Assembly: GCA_001898505.1 (NCBI GenBank)
Contig: MKTZ01000001.1
Coordinates: forward strand, 372,001-436,000
Reading direction: 5' to 3'
DNA length: 64,000 bases
Origin: Sphingobacteriales bacterium 50-39
GTDB lineage: Bacteria; Bacteroidota; Bacteroidia; Chitinophagales; Chitinophagaceae
Shown: piece after piece, positions 27,608 through 34,382 of the stretch
Position numbering within the stretch: position 1 is the first letter of the stretch
How the letters are laid out: every line of letters starts with the position of its first letter
Program-made: the position numbers and the translations under genes
The notes under the pieces: model-generated
Database searches by the model: none
Told to the model about the DNA's origin: nothing
What the model saw: the letters and a program-made list of their open reading frames with translations, nothing else

Positions 27608-28057
27608 ATGAAGACTGTATTGGATCTCGATGCCCGGGAGGATCTGGTTGTTCGGATCAGCCAGCTTTCCGCGAATGACAGGGCGTTGTGGGGCAAAATG
27701 AATGTTGGACAGATGGTGCGACATTGTGCCCTTTCGCAGGAATGGATACTCCAGGGCAAGCGGATGAAAAGGGCGTTGATTGGGCGGCTTTTGGGTGGGT
27801 TGATCTTTAGAAAAGTGATGAAGGATGAATTCATGCGAAAGAACACTCCTACTTTGCCGGAGTTGAGTGTTACAGATACGGATATTGATCTGTCTCAGGA
27901 AAGACAGGTGCTGATGGGGCTGGTGCGGGAATATGAAACGTATGTGTATCCTGCTGGCGGATTTATTCATCCTTTTTTTGGGCTGATGACAAGGGAGCAG
28001 ATCGGGGAATTTGTATATAAGCATTTGGATCATCATTTGCGGCAGTTTGGGAGATAG
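27608..28057 (+). CDS. DUF1569/DinB-like protein
   Basis: A 149-aa four-helix-bundle protein of the DUF1569 type, related to DinB/YfiT metal-binding proteins. The three expected metal-binding histidines are visible: one in NVGQMVRHCALSQEW and the pair in YKHLDHHLRQFG; the GGFIHPFFGLMTREQ segment is characteristic of DUF1569. Relatives include thiol- or metal-dependent transferases, but most have no known activity. It is translationally coupled to the VOC gene upstream (3 bp gap). No export signal is present. Confidence 0.8.
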   Translation: MKTVLDLDAREDLVVRISQLSANDRALWGKMNVGQMVRHCALSQEWILQGKRMKRALIGRLLGGLIFRKVMKDEFMRKNTPTLPELSVTDTDIDLSQERQVLMGLVREYETYVYPAGGFIHPFFGLMTREQIGEFVYKHLDHHLRQFGR

Positions 28058-28085
28058 AAGCTATATTCGGGCAAAATTTTAAATA

Positions 28086-28823
28086 ATGCGTTCGTTGAGA
28101 TGGACTGTTGGAGGGACGCCGGAAATAATGGGATTACAGGTAGCGGACAGGCTCCGTCAGTGTCTGGAAGGAGTAAAGGCCCCGCTGATATGTCCGGCTT
28201 CGGGGACTACGCCGGCTCCTTTATATCATGAGCTGGTGCGGCGTCATAGGGCGGGTACAATGGACCTTGGCGCGTGGAATTTTGTGGGGCTGGATGAGTG
28301 GATTGGTTTGAATGGGAGTGATGAAGGTTCGTGCAGATGGTGGCTGGATAAGGATCTTTTTCGGCCGCTGGGCGTCGGGGAGGACCGTATCTGTTTCTTT
28401 GACGGGAGGGCTGCTGATCTGGCGGGCGAATGTGCGACCACGGAGCGCTTTATTGCCGAGAGGGGCGGGATGAATGTAGTGATCCTGGGTATCGGGACGA
28501 ATGGGCATATTGCCATGAATGAGCCGGGTACGGATGTGGCAGCGAGATCGCGGGTTGTTACGCTGCATCCGACGACGCAATCGGTGGGACAAAAATATTT
28601 TACCCGGCAGACCGTGCTGGAGAAAGGGATCACGCTGGGGCTGGGTACGATACGGGAAGCGCGGCATATTTTCCTGCTGGCTACGGGGGAACATAAGGCT
28701 TCCATTATTCAGCAGGCGCTGGAGGGGCCTGTCAGTGCGGATGTGCCGGCGAGCCTGTTGCGGGATCATCCGGGATTGGAGGTGTGGCTGGATGAGGCGG
28801 CGGCCGGGAAGCTGGGCGGATGA
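28086..28823 (+). CDS. Glucosamine/galactosamine-6-phosphate deaminase-isomerase (NagB family)
   Basis: A 245-aa cytoplasmic sugar-phosphate enzyme. The NagB-type phosphate/substrate motifs are present: ICPASGTTPAPLYHELVRR near the N-terminus, NFVGLDEWIGL (catalytic Asp/Glu region), and VVILGIGTNGHIAMNEPG with the active-site His. The C-terminal part ends with HKASIIQQALEGPVSADVPAS. The family converts amino-sugar 6-phosphates to keto-sugar phosphates plus ammonia, or acts as a 6-phosphogluconolactonase. The shorter length and GLNGSDEGS segment recall the galactosamine-6-phosphate isomerases of Bacteroidota. Its stop overlaps the possible ATG 28820 of the ROK kinase gene, which suggests a shared pathway for a sugar taken up from outside. 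Confidence 0.85.
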   Translation: MRSLRWTVGGTPEIMGLQVADRLRQCLEGVKAPLICPASGTTPAPLYHELVRRHRAGTMDLGAWNFVGLDEWIGLNGSDEGSCRWWLDKDLFRPLGVGEDRICFFDGRAADLAGECATTERFIAERGGMNVVILGIGTNGHIAMNEPGTDVAARSRVVTLHPTTQSVGQKYFTRQTVLEKGITLGLGTIREARHIFLLATGEHKASIIQQALEGPVSADVPASLLRDHPGLEVWLDEAAAGKLGG

Positions 28824-29803
28824 GCCTGTCTGTGATACATAAAAATAAGAAAATGACGTATGCAATTGGTATAGACCTGGGGGGCACCCAGATCAAATAT
28901 GGACTTGTCGATGATAGTGGCGGGATCGTTGCCGCATCGATGCGTGCTACGGATTCACAGCGGGATGGGCAGCCTTCGCGGGTTATGGAGAACATGAAAG
29001 CGGCTGTTGCGGAGATGCTGGATATTGCGCGTGCGGGAGGGTGGCTGGTGTCGGGTATCGGCGTCGGTGCGCCGGGGATCATCGATGGAGATCTTGTTAT
29101 TGCATGCGGAGGTAATCTGCCGGAGATGGAAGGAGTGGCATTGGGGCCGCAGTTGGCAGATACATTTGGTCTGCGGGTGGTGGTGAACAACGATGCCAAC
29201 TGTATGGGGTTGGCGGAGGCAAGGTGGGGGACGGCGCAGGCGGTGGGGGATGTAGTGTTCCTGACGATAGGCACGGGTGTCGGCGGTGCGCTGATCCTGG
29301 ATGGAAGATTGTATGGCGGCTACCGGAACAGGGGTACGGAGCTGGGGCATATTCATGTGGCAGGGGGAACGCGGCCTTGTACCTGTGGGGCGATAGGCTG
29401 TCTGGAGGCGCAGGCGTCGGTGACGGCGTTGGTGGGGGATTATAAGAGCCTGGCGGGCCAGGATTTGCCGGGGGGTGGGAGTCTTTTGGCGGGTGCGGGG
29501 GATGCTATCGACGGGAGGGAGATTGTCCGGAGATATCTTGCTGGTGAACCGGTGGCTGTCAAGGCCATGAATTTGCATTTTGACTGTCTGGCTTCGGGTG
29601 TGGCAAGTCTGATCAATATTTTTGCACCGCAAAAGCTGATCATCGGGGGCGGTATCTCGGAGTCGGGCGATTTTTATATTGCGGAAGTGCGGGCGAAGGC
29701 CATGAAGCTGGCCATGAAGGAGACGTCCGAATATACGGTGATCGAGGCGGCGCGATTGGGGAATAATGCGGGGTTCCTGGGTGCGGCGGCGTTGATATTT
29801 TAA
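28820..29803 (+). CDS. ROK family sugar kinase
   Basis: A 327-aa (or 316-aa from ATG 28853, MTYAIGID) cytoplasmic kinase. It has the ATP phosphate-binding motif GIDLGGTQIKYGL, the catalytic Asp in NNDANCMG, the second phosphate motif TIGTGVGGALI, and the zinc-binding ROK signature GHI...CTCGAIGCLE. These match glucokinase, N-acetylglucosamine kinase or allose/mannose kinases; the exact sugar is not readable. ATG 28820 gives a 4-bp overlap with the NagB-like gene; either start keeps the two genes coupled. A deaminase/isomerase plus a hexokinase fits processing of an (amino) sugar released by the secreted enzymes. Confidence 0.9.
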   Translation: MSLSVIHKNKKMTYAIGIDLGGTQIKYGLVDDSGGIVAASMRATDSQRDGQPSRVMENMKAAVAEMLDIARAGGWLVSGIGVGAPGIIDGDLVIACGGNLPEMEGVALGPQLADTFGLRVVVNNDANCMGLAEARWGTAQAVGDVVFLTIGTGVGGALILDGRLYGGYRNRGTELGHIHVAGGTRPCTCGAIGCLEAQASVTALVGDYKSLAGQDLPGGGSLLAGAGDAIDGREIVRRYLAGEPVAVKAMNLHFDCLASGVASLINIFAPQKLIIGGGISESGDFYIAEVRAKAMKLAMKETSEYTVIEAARLGNNAGFLGAAALIF

Positions 29804-29850
29804 TCGGCTGAAACCTGTATTTAATCGACCGGAACCTGTATTTTAATCGA
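29796..29850 (+). repeat. Short tandem repeat between ROK kinase and esterase genes
   Basis: Two and a half copies of a 21-22-bp unit (TATTTTAATCG - 4 to 5 nt - AACCTG) start at 29796, 29818 and 29839. The first copy contains the TAA stop of the kinase gene and the last partial copy abuts the ATG of the esterase gene, so the repeat sets the spacing between the two genes. Confidence 0.6.
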
Positions 29851-30810
29851 ATGAAAATAATTGAAGTCGTATGTTTTGTCGTCACCGGCATGCTGATAGC
29901 TGTCTATCCGGCGAGGTCGCAGACAGTGACGAGGTCACAGAAAGTGACGAGTGCGCAGAAAGTAATCCCCTTATACTACCCTGACAGTGTCCCTAATTCC
30001 ATTCCTCATCCTAACGAGGAGGAACGGACGACGAATGAGAAGGGAGTAGAGCTGGTGAGCAAGATATCGCGTCCTACGCTCACCCTTTTTCTTCCGCCGA
30101 GGGTGCGGGGGAACACACCTGCTGTAGTGATCTGTCCCGGCGGTGGATACTGGGTCAATGCCGTGAACATCGAAGGGTATGATGAGGCGAAGGTGCTGAA
30201 CAGCTGGGGGGTTGCTGCATTCGTACTCACCTATCGCATACCCGACAGTGCTTACTGTATACATCCGGAGATTGCGCCTTTGCAGGATGCACAGCAGGCC
30301 ATACTTCAGGTGCGACGTCACGCAGCAGAATGGCATATCGATCCTCACCGGGTGGGTATTATGGGCTTTTCGGCCGGTGGTCATCTGGCATCGACTGCGG
30401 GTACGCATTTTGACAAGGTGCTGGTGCCGGACCCGGATAACATCAGCGTGCGACCGGACTGGATGATCCTGGGTTATCCTGTTATCAGCGGCATCATAGA
30501 GCATAGCGGGTCTTTTGACAACCTGTTGGGCAAAAATGCTCCCGACAGTCTGGTACGATACTTTTCCAACGAGACCCGGGTCACGGACAGCACACCTCCC
30601 GCCTGGCTGGTACATGCGCAGGACGATGACGGCGTATCACCAGAAAACAGTATTCTCTTTTACCGGGCATTGACGGCCCATCACATCCCGGCGGAGCTGC
30701 ATCTCTATGAGAAAGGCGGTCATGGATTCGGGCTGCATCTGCCTGTGAAAGAAGAGCAATGGATGGACCGGTGCAGGCATTGGATGGAGCTGAATGGATG
30801 GCTGCACTAA
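29851..30810 (+). CDS. Secreted alpha/beta hydrolase, acetyl-esterase type
   Basis: A 319-aa esterase with a signal peptide ending near residue 23 (VYPARS). The fold markers are an oxyanion motif GGGYWVN at 98-104, the nucleophile elbow GFSAGG with Ser174, Asp in AQDDDGVSPEN (258-260) and His291 in GGHGFGLH. This is the BD-FAE/acetyl-xylan-esterase-like pattern, consistent with removing acetyl groups from plant glycans. Just after the signal, an 18-bp tandem DNA repeat (29920-29970) encodes QTVTRS-QKVTSA-QKVIPL, an oddity not needed for the fold. It follows the ROK kinase by 47 bp and is probably the last gene of that operon; the AACGAGCC hairpin follows the stop. Confidence 0.85.
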   Translation: MKIIEVVCFVVTGMLIAVYPARSQTVTRSQKVTSAQKVIPLYYPDSVPNSIPHPNEEERTTNEKGVELVSKISRPTLTLFLPPRVRGNTPAVVICPGGGYWVNAVNIEGYDEAKVLNSWGVAAFVLTYRIPDSAYCIHPEIAPLQDAQQAILQVRRHAAEWHIDPHRVGIMGFSAGGHLASTAGTHFDKVLVPDPDNISVRPDWMILGYPVISGIIEHSGSFDNLLGKNAPDSLVRYFSNETRVTDSTPPAWLVHAQDDDGVSPENSILFYRALTAHHIPAELHLYEKGGHGFGLHLPVKEEQWMDRCRHWMELNGWLH

Positions 30811-30821
30811 ATGTCCCAGAC

Positions 30822-30840
30822 AACGAGCCCCCGGCTCGTT
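30822..30840 (+). terminator. Hairpin between esterase and SDR genes, repeated element copy 2
   Basis: Perfect stem AACGAGCC / GGCTCGTT with loop CCC, 11 bp after the esterase stop and directly at the stop of the convergent SDR gene. Arms are identical to those at 4349-4367, and the flanking ATGTCC and GACA are shared. It could serve both converging transcripts. Confidence 0.5.
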
Positions 30841-31559
30841 CAGTTGCTTTGCGCCGCCACGAGCGATGCGTTCTGGCGTTCCATCTGTTTCATGACACTG
30901 CCTACCCAGCTTTCTTCAACGGAACCCGACATGGGGTCAGGGAAGATATCATCTACTCCCTTTTCTACTCCATCAAAGACGCCCTGTGCGATGACCTGTG
31001 GCGCCGATTTGGGGATATCGAAACCTTTGGTCATATCCGTGTCGGTGGGACCGGTGAGAACTGCATGGACCCGTACACCCTGTCCGGCCAGGAAGGCGCG
31101 TAACGATTGTGTCAGGGAGAATGCGGCTGCTTTGGAGATGGAATAGGATGCGATGGGGGGCAGGGAGGCGAGCGCTACCACGGAAAGATTGTTGACGATG
31201 GCTCCGTGTGAACGGATCAGCGCGGGGAGGAAGGCGCGGCTGAGGGCATAGGTGCCAAAGAGATTGACTGCGAGATGTTTGTCGATCATGGAGCGATCGC
31301 TGAGGTCATCGTAATAGGCGATCCCGGCATTGTTGATGAGGATATCGAGCGATGTGACCTCGCTGACTGCCTCCCGGATCTGTTCGGGATCGGTGACGTC
31401 CAGCATGAGCGGAACGACACGCGGGTCAGGGTGGGTGAATGTCCTGCGTGTGCCCGCATATACTTTTTTTGCGCCGCGTTTCAGGGCTTCTTCGACCAGG
31501 GCGCGTCCAATGCCGCGGCTGGCGCCTGTGATGAGAATGATCTTGTTTGAGATGTTCAT
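30840..31559 (-). CDS. Short-chain dehydrogenase/reductase (SDR)
   Basis: A 239-aa classical SDR that would oxidise or reduce a small alcohol/ketone with NAD(P). The cofactor motif TGASRGIG is at 11-18, NNAG at 76-79, and the catalytic Ser126, Tyr139 and Lys143 (YSISK) are all present. The substrate is not evident. The gene is divergent from the GlxA-type regulator at 31684 (124 bp between starts). A 38-bp motif in this gap recurs upstream of the SRPBCC gene, so both are likely regulated together. The stop codon touches the repeated hairpin shared with the esterase gene. Confidence 0.92.
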   Translation of the reverse strand: MNISNKIILITGASRGIGRALVEEALKRGAKKVYAGTRRTFTHPDPRVVPLMLDVTDPEQIREAVSEVTSLDILINNAGIAYYDDLSDRSMIDKHLAVNLFGTYALSRAFLPALIRSHGAIVNNLSVVALASLPPIASYSISKAAAFSLTQSLRAFLAGQGVRVHAVLTGPTDTDMTKGFDIPKSAPQVIAQGVFDGVEKGVDDIFPDPMSGSVEESWVGSVMKQMERQNASLVAAQSN

Positions 31560-31610
31560 AAAATTCTTTTTAATTGTTTTGTAAAACTACCGTCCTTAAT
31601 CGTATCTGAA

Positions 31611-31648
31611 GGGGTGTGAAATAGACTTTATAGCGGGCTAATTTGGAC
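31611..31648 (+). promoter_or_regulatory. Shared upstream motif, copy 1 (SDR/GlxA-type intergenic)
   Basis: Begins GGGGTGTGAA-TAGAC and ends AATT-GGAC, with TTATA and GGGC between. It matches 33309-33346 at most positions. It lies about 52 bp upstream of the SDR start and 36 bp upstream of the GlxA-type regulator start. A binding site for that regulator is a reasonable guess. Confidence 0.55.
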
Positions 31649-31683
31649 CTGTATTTTTCTTATATTTATAAAAAATTCAGGTC

Positions 31684-32664
31684 ATGAAGCATCTTACGAT
31701 AGTCGTTCCGGATGGACCGAACAATATAAGCAGCATCACGGGCTCGTTTGAGATATTGACGAGGGCCAATGATTTTTGGAAGGCCAGCGGGAGGATGCCT
31801 TTGTACAAGATAGAATTGGCGGGTGTTGCGGGCACAAACGAATTTGAGGACGGATTGTTCACGGTGAAGCCGCATAAACATATTTCTGCTATTCCCAAGA
31901 CGGATCTTGTCATTATTCCGTCGCTGAACCACAACTATCAAAAGGCCATGAAGGGGAACAAAGAACTGGCGGACTGGATCGCGTGGCAGTATAAGAACGG
32001 GGCTGAGGTTGCCAGTGTTTGTACGGGGGCGTTCCTGCTGGCATCGGCGGGGTTGCTGGAAGGCAAGAGCTGTTCGACCCATTGGAGTGTGGCGGATAAT
32101 TTCAGGAGCATGTTCCCCAACGTGCATTTGCAGACGGACAAGCTCATCACGGATGAGAATGGGATCTATACCAATGGGGGCGCTTATTCCTTTCTGAACC
32201 TGCTGATCTATCTCATCGAAAAGAAATACGACCGGCAAACGGCCATCTATTGTTCCAAGATCTTTCAGATAGAGATGGACAGGCATAGTCAGTCGGAGTT
32301 TATCATATTCAAGGGGCAGAAGCAGCATGGGGATGAGATGGTGATGGAAGCGCAAACCTATATCGAAAGCATGATGCATGAGAAGATATCGGTGGAGCAG
32401 CTATCTTCTAAATTTGCCATCGGCAGACGGAATTTCGACAGGAGGTTTATCAAGGCGACCGGCAATACGCCGCTGGAATATCTGCAGCGGGTTAAGATCG
32501 AGAGCGCCAAGCGGGCATTCGAGACCAGTCGTAAGACGATCAATGAAGTGATGTATGAGGTGGGGTATTCGGATATAAAGGCATTCCGGGAGGTGTTCCG
32601 GAAGATCACCGGGATGTCGCCGCTGGAGTACAGGAATAAGTATAATAAAGAGGCGGTGTCCTGA
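31684..32664 (+). CDS. GlxA-type transcriptional regulator (DJ-1/PfpI domain + AraC domain)
   Basis: A 326-aa cytoplasmic regulator. Residues 1-175 are a DJ-1/PfpI-like domain with the nucleophile-elbow cysteine in VCTGAFLLASAG and the following segment STHWSVADNFRSMFPNV; residues about 225-325 form an AraC double helix-turn-helix (ISVEQLSSKFAIGRRNFDRRF; TINEVMYEVGYSDIKAFREVF). Such proteins act as activators responding to small molecules, often without enzymatic activity. It is divergent from the SDR gene, sharing the intergenic motif at 31611. A strong terminator follows its stop. Confidence 0.92.
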   Translation: MKHLTIVVPDGPNNISSITGSFEILTRANDFWKASGRMPLYKIELAGVAGTNEFEDGLFTVKPHKHISAIPKTDLVIIPSLNHNYQKAMKGNKELADWIAWQYKNGAEVASVCTGAFLLASAGLLEGKSCSTHWSVADNFRSMFPNVHLQTDKLITDENGIYTNGGAYSFLNLLIYLIEKKYDRQTAIYCSKIFQIEMDRHSQSEFIIFKGQKQHGDEMVMEAQTYIESMMHEKISVEQLSSKFAIGRRNFDRRFIKATGNTPLEYLQRVKIESAKRAFETSRKTINEVMYEVGYSDIKAFREVFRKITGMSPLEYRNKYNKEAVS

Positions 32665-32708
32665 TGGACAGTGGGGTAAGGGGAGGCCGTCCCGGCCAAC
32701 CAGGAAAA

Positions 32709-32730
32709 GGTCCGCCCGGAAGGGCGGACC
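32709..32730 (+). terminator. Bidirectional terminator between GlxA-type and SRPBCC genes
   Basis: A 9-bp perfect stem GGTCCGCCC / GGGCGGACC with loop GGAA. The minus-strand side is followed by TTTTCC, which fits termination of the SRPBCC transcript; the convergent plus-strand gene ends 45 bp before it. Confidence 0.75.
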
Positions 32731-32742
32731 CGTGGTGAACTG

Positions 32743-33240
32743 TTACTGTTCTATATTCCACTTGTCAACCAGCTGGGAGTTAAAACTTTCTACAGGCTCA
32801 TCGGGTGTGGGCTGTCCCTTACCCGTCATGATCAGGCCACGCAGGCTGTCCTTTATAAAGTGCGTCCATGCCTCGTTGCACACTTCGAAGCATTCGTATT
32901 CGGGTACGAGACCCTGGTGGGTGAAATGCAGTTCCGTCTTTTTGCCTTTTTTTGTAATCTCAAAAATGAGCTTTGTATTTTTCCACTCGCTCTTGTCCTT
33001 TGTGAAGTTGAAATAGTTGTCCAGGACATGCCAGACCACTTTTTGTTCGGGGATGAGCTCGGTGATCTTGATCCGGCAGAGGTGGACGTCTTTGTAATGA
33101 TAGTTGTATATGCTGTTGAGCTGGTCGGTGACGCCTTCTATGCTTTCGGACCACCATCCGCGCGGGTTGTTGATGGCGGTGAATACTTCTGCGGGAGTTT
33201 GGTCTACCTGGAAGCTGGTGGAATAATCCTTCTCTTTCAT
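32743..33240 (-). CDS. SRPBCC (START/AHSA1-like) family protein
   Basis: A 165-aa cytoplasmic protein with the SRPBCC ligand-cavity fold: the start STSFQVDQTPAEVFTAINNPRGWW is diagnostic, followed by ITELIPEQKVVWHV, KLIFEITKKGKKTELHFTHQGL and a C-terminal long helix (CNEAWTHFIKDSLRGLI). Start at 33240 (MKEKDYS) is preferred to 33282. The family binds hydrophobic small molecules; no enzymatic residue is evident. The upstream region carries copy 2 of the 38-bp motif shared with the SDR/GlxA gap. It is convergent with the GlxA-type gene. Confidence 0.88.
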   Translation of the reverse strand: MKEKDYSTSFQVDQTPAEVFTAINNPRGWWSESIEGVTDQLNSIYNYHYKDVHLCRIKITELIPEQKVVWHVLDNYFNFTKDKSEWKNTKLIFEITKKGKKTELHFTHQGLVPEYECFEVCNEAWTHFIKDSLRGLIMTGKGQPTPDEPVESFNSQLVDKWNIEQ

Positions 33241-33308
33241 AGTCTTACATTTTTTGGTGAATGGTGTATTTTCTGAGACCAAAGCTATCGAGCGTCTGTA
33301 ACTTTTGC

Positions 33309-33346
33309 GGGGTGTGAATTAGACATTATAATGGGGCGAATTGGAC
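33309..33346 (+). promoter_or_regulatory. Shared upstream motif, copy 2 (upstream of SRPBCC gene)
   Basis: Nearly the same as 31611-31648: GGGGTGTGAA-TAGAC, then TTATA, GGGGC, AATT-GGAC. It lies about 70 bp upstream of the SRPBCC start and overlaps the last codons of the LacI gene. Confidence 0.55.
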
Positions 33347-34368
33347 AGGGGAGGGGGCATGATCGAGCTTTCACGCACCACCAGCCTGGCGTCGATGACA
33401 ATTTGCTGCGGTCCTTTGCTTTCTCCTTTGATCCGCCTCAATGCCAGGTCGACCGCGCTCTTGCCGATGTCATAAAGGGACTGGCGGACATAGCTTACGG
33501 GGGGATAGAAGAGGTCGAATGCATCGCTCTCATCGAAGGATACTACAGCCAGATGGGTTGGGATACGGATGCCCGATGAGATCAAGACCTTTAGGGAAAG
33601 GACTGCCAGCGAATTGGTCGCGAAAATAAAACCATCGACCCCGAGCGTGGGTGTTGTAATATTTTTTATTGCCTTTCTGACGTGTCTGGCCAGATCCTGA
33701 TAGGATACTGTTATCAGCCAGGAGTCGTCGAACCGGATGTTGTTGTCTTTTAGCGCTGTTCGATACCCTCTTATCCTTTCTTTCATGTGTTCCATGCCGG
33801 TGTCATATGCCATCATGGCGATCCTGTTACGTCCTGCCTGTATCAGGTGGTTCGTGGCGTTGTAGGAGGCCTGGAAATTATCGATCACGACATAATCGGA
33901 TCCTGGAAAATAGCGATCGATCAGCACGAGGGGAAAGCGTTGTTTTATCAGGCGCCTGATCTGTTTCTCGGTGTTTTCGGATGGGGCGATGATAAGTGCG
34001 TCGACTCCCCGATGGATAAACATATCGATGAGCTGTTTGGACTTATCGGCATCCTCGTCGCTGCTGCTGAAGAAGACCACATAATCCCGCTTCATGGCTT
34101 CATCCTCGATGATCCTGGCGATGCTGGAAAAAAAAGGGTTGGATATATCAGCGACGATGACCCCGATGGTATTGGTCTTTCCGCTCTGCAGGCTCCTGGC
34201 GATGATATTCGGCTGGTAGTCGAGGGATGCCGCCAACTGACGGATCTTGCGGACCGTCTCATCTCCCACTCTTGCTTTTCTTTCTTTATTGTTCAGTACA
34301 TAAGAAACAAGGGCAGTGGATACTCCTAACTGTTCGGCGATGTCCTTCAGTGATACTTTTTTGTTCAT
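33319..34368 (-). CDS. LacI family transcriptional repressor (PUL B)
   Basis: A 349-aa LacI-type regulator. ATG at 34368 (MNKKVSLKDIAEQLGV) is chosen because the DNA-binding domain starts there: helix-turn-helix SLKDIAEQLGVSTALVSYVLN and hinge region YQPNIIARSLQSGKT. The remaining part is a periplasmic-binding-protein fold with motifs IGVIVADISNPFFSSI, DALIIAPSE, LVLIDRYF and FDESDAFDLFYPPVS. Effectors of relatives are sugars or sugar phosphates. It is the last gene of PUL B, 14 bp after the 710-aa protein gene. The upstream region of the operon has several LacI-type palindromes, so this protein is the prime candidate for autoregulating PUL B. Confidence 0.95.
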   Translation of the reverse strand: MNKKVSLKDIAEQLGVSTALVSYVLNNKERKARVGDETVRKIRQLAASLDYQPNIIARSLQSGKTNTIGVIVADISNPFFSSIARIIEDEAMKRDYVVFFSSSDEDADKSKQLIDMFIHRGVDALIIAPSENTEKQIRRLIKQRFPLVLIDRYFPGSDYVVIDNFQASYNATNHLIQAGRNRIAMMAYDTGMEHMKERIRGYRTALKDNNIRFDDSWLITVSYQDLARHVRKAIKNITTPTLGVDGFIFATNSLAVLSLKVLISSGIRIPTHLAVVSFDESDAFDLFYPPVSYVRQSLYDIGKSAVDLALRRIKGESKGPQQIVIDARLVVRESSIMPPPLSNSPHYNV

Positions 34369-34382
34369 GCCTGGTGAGATGG

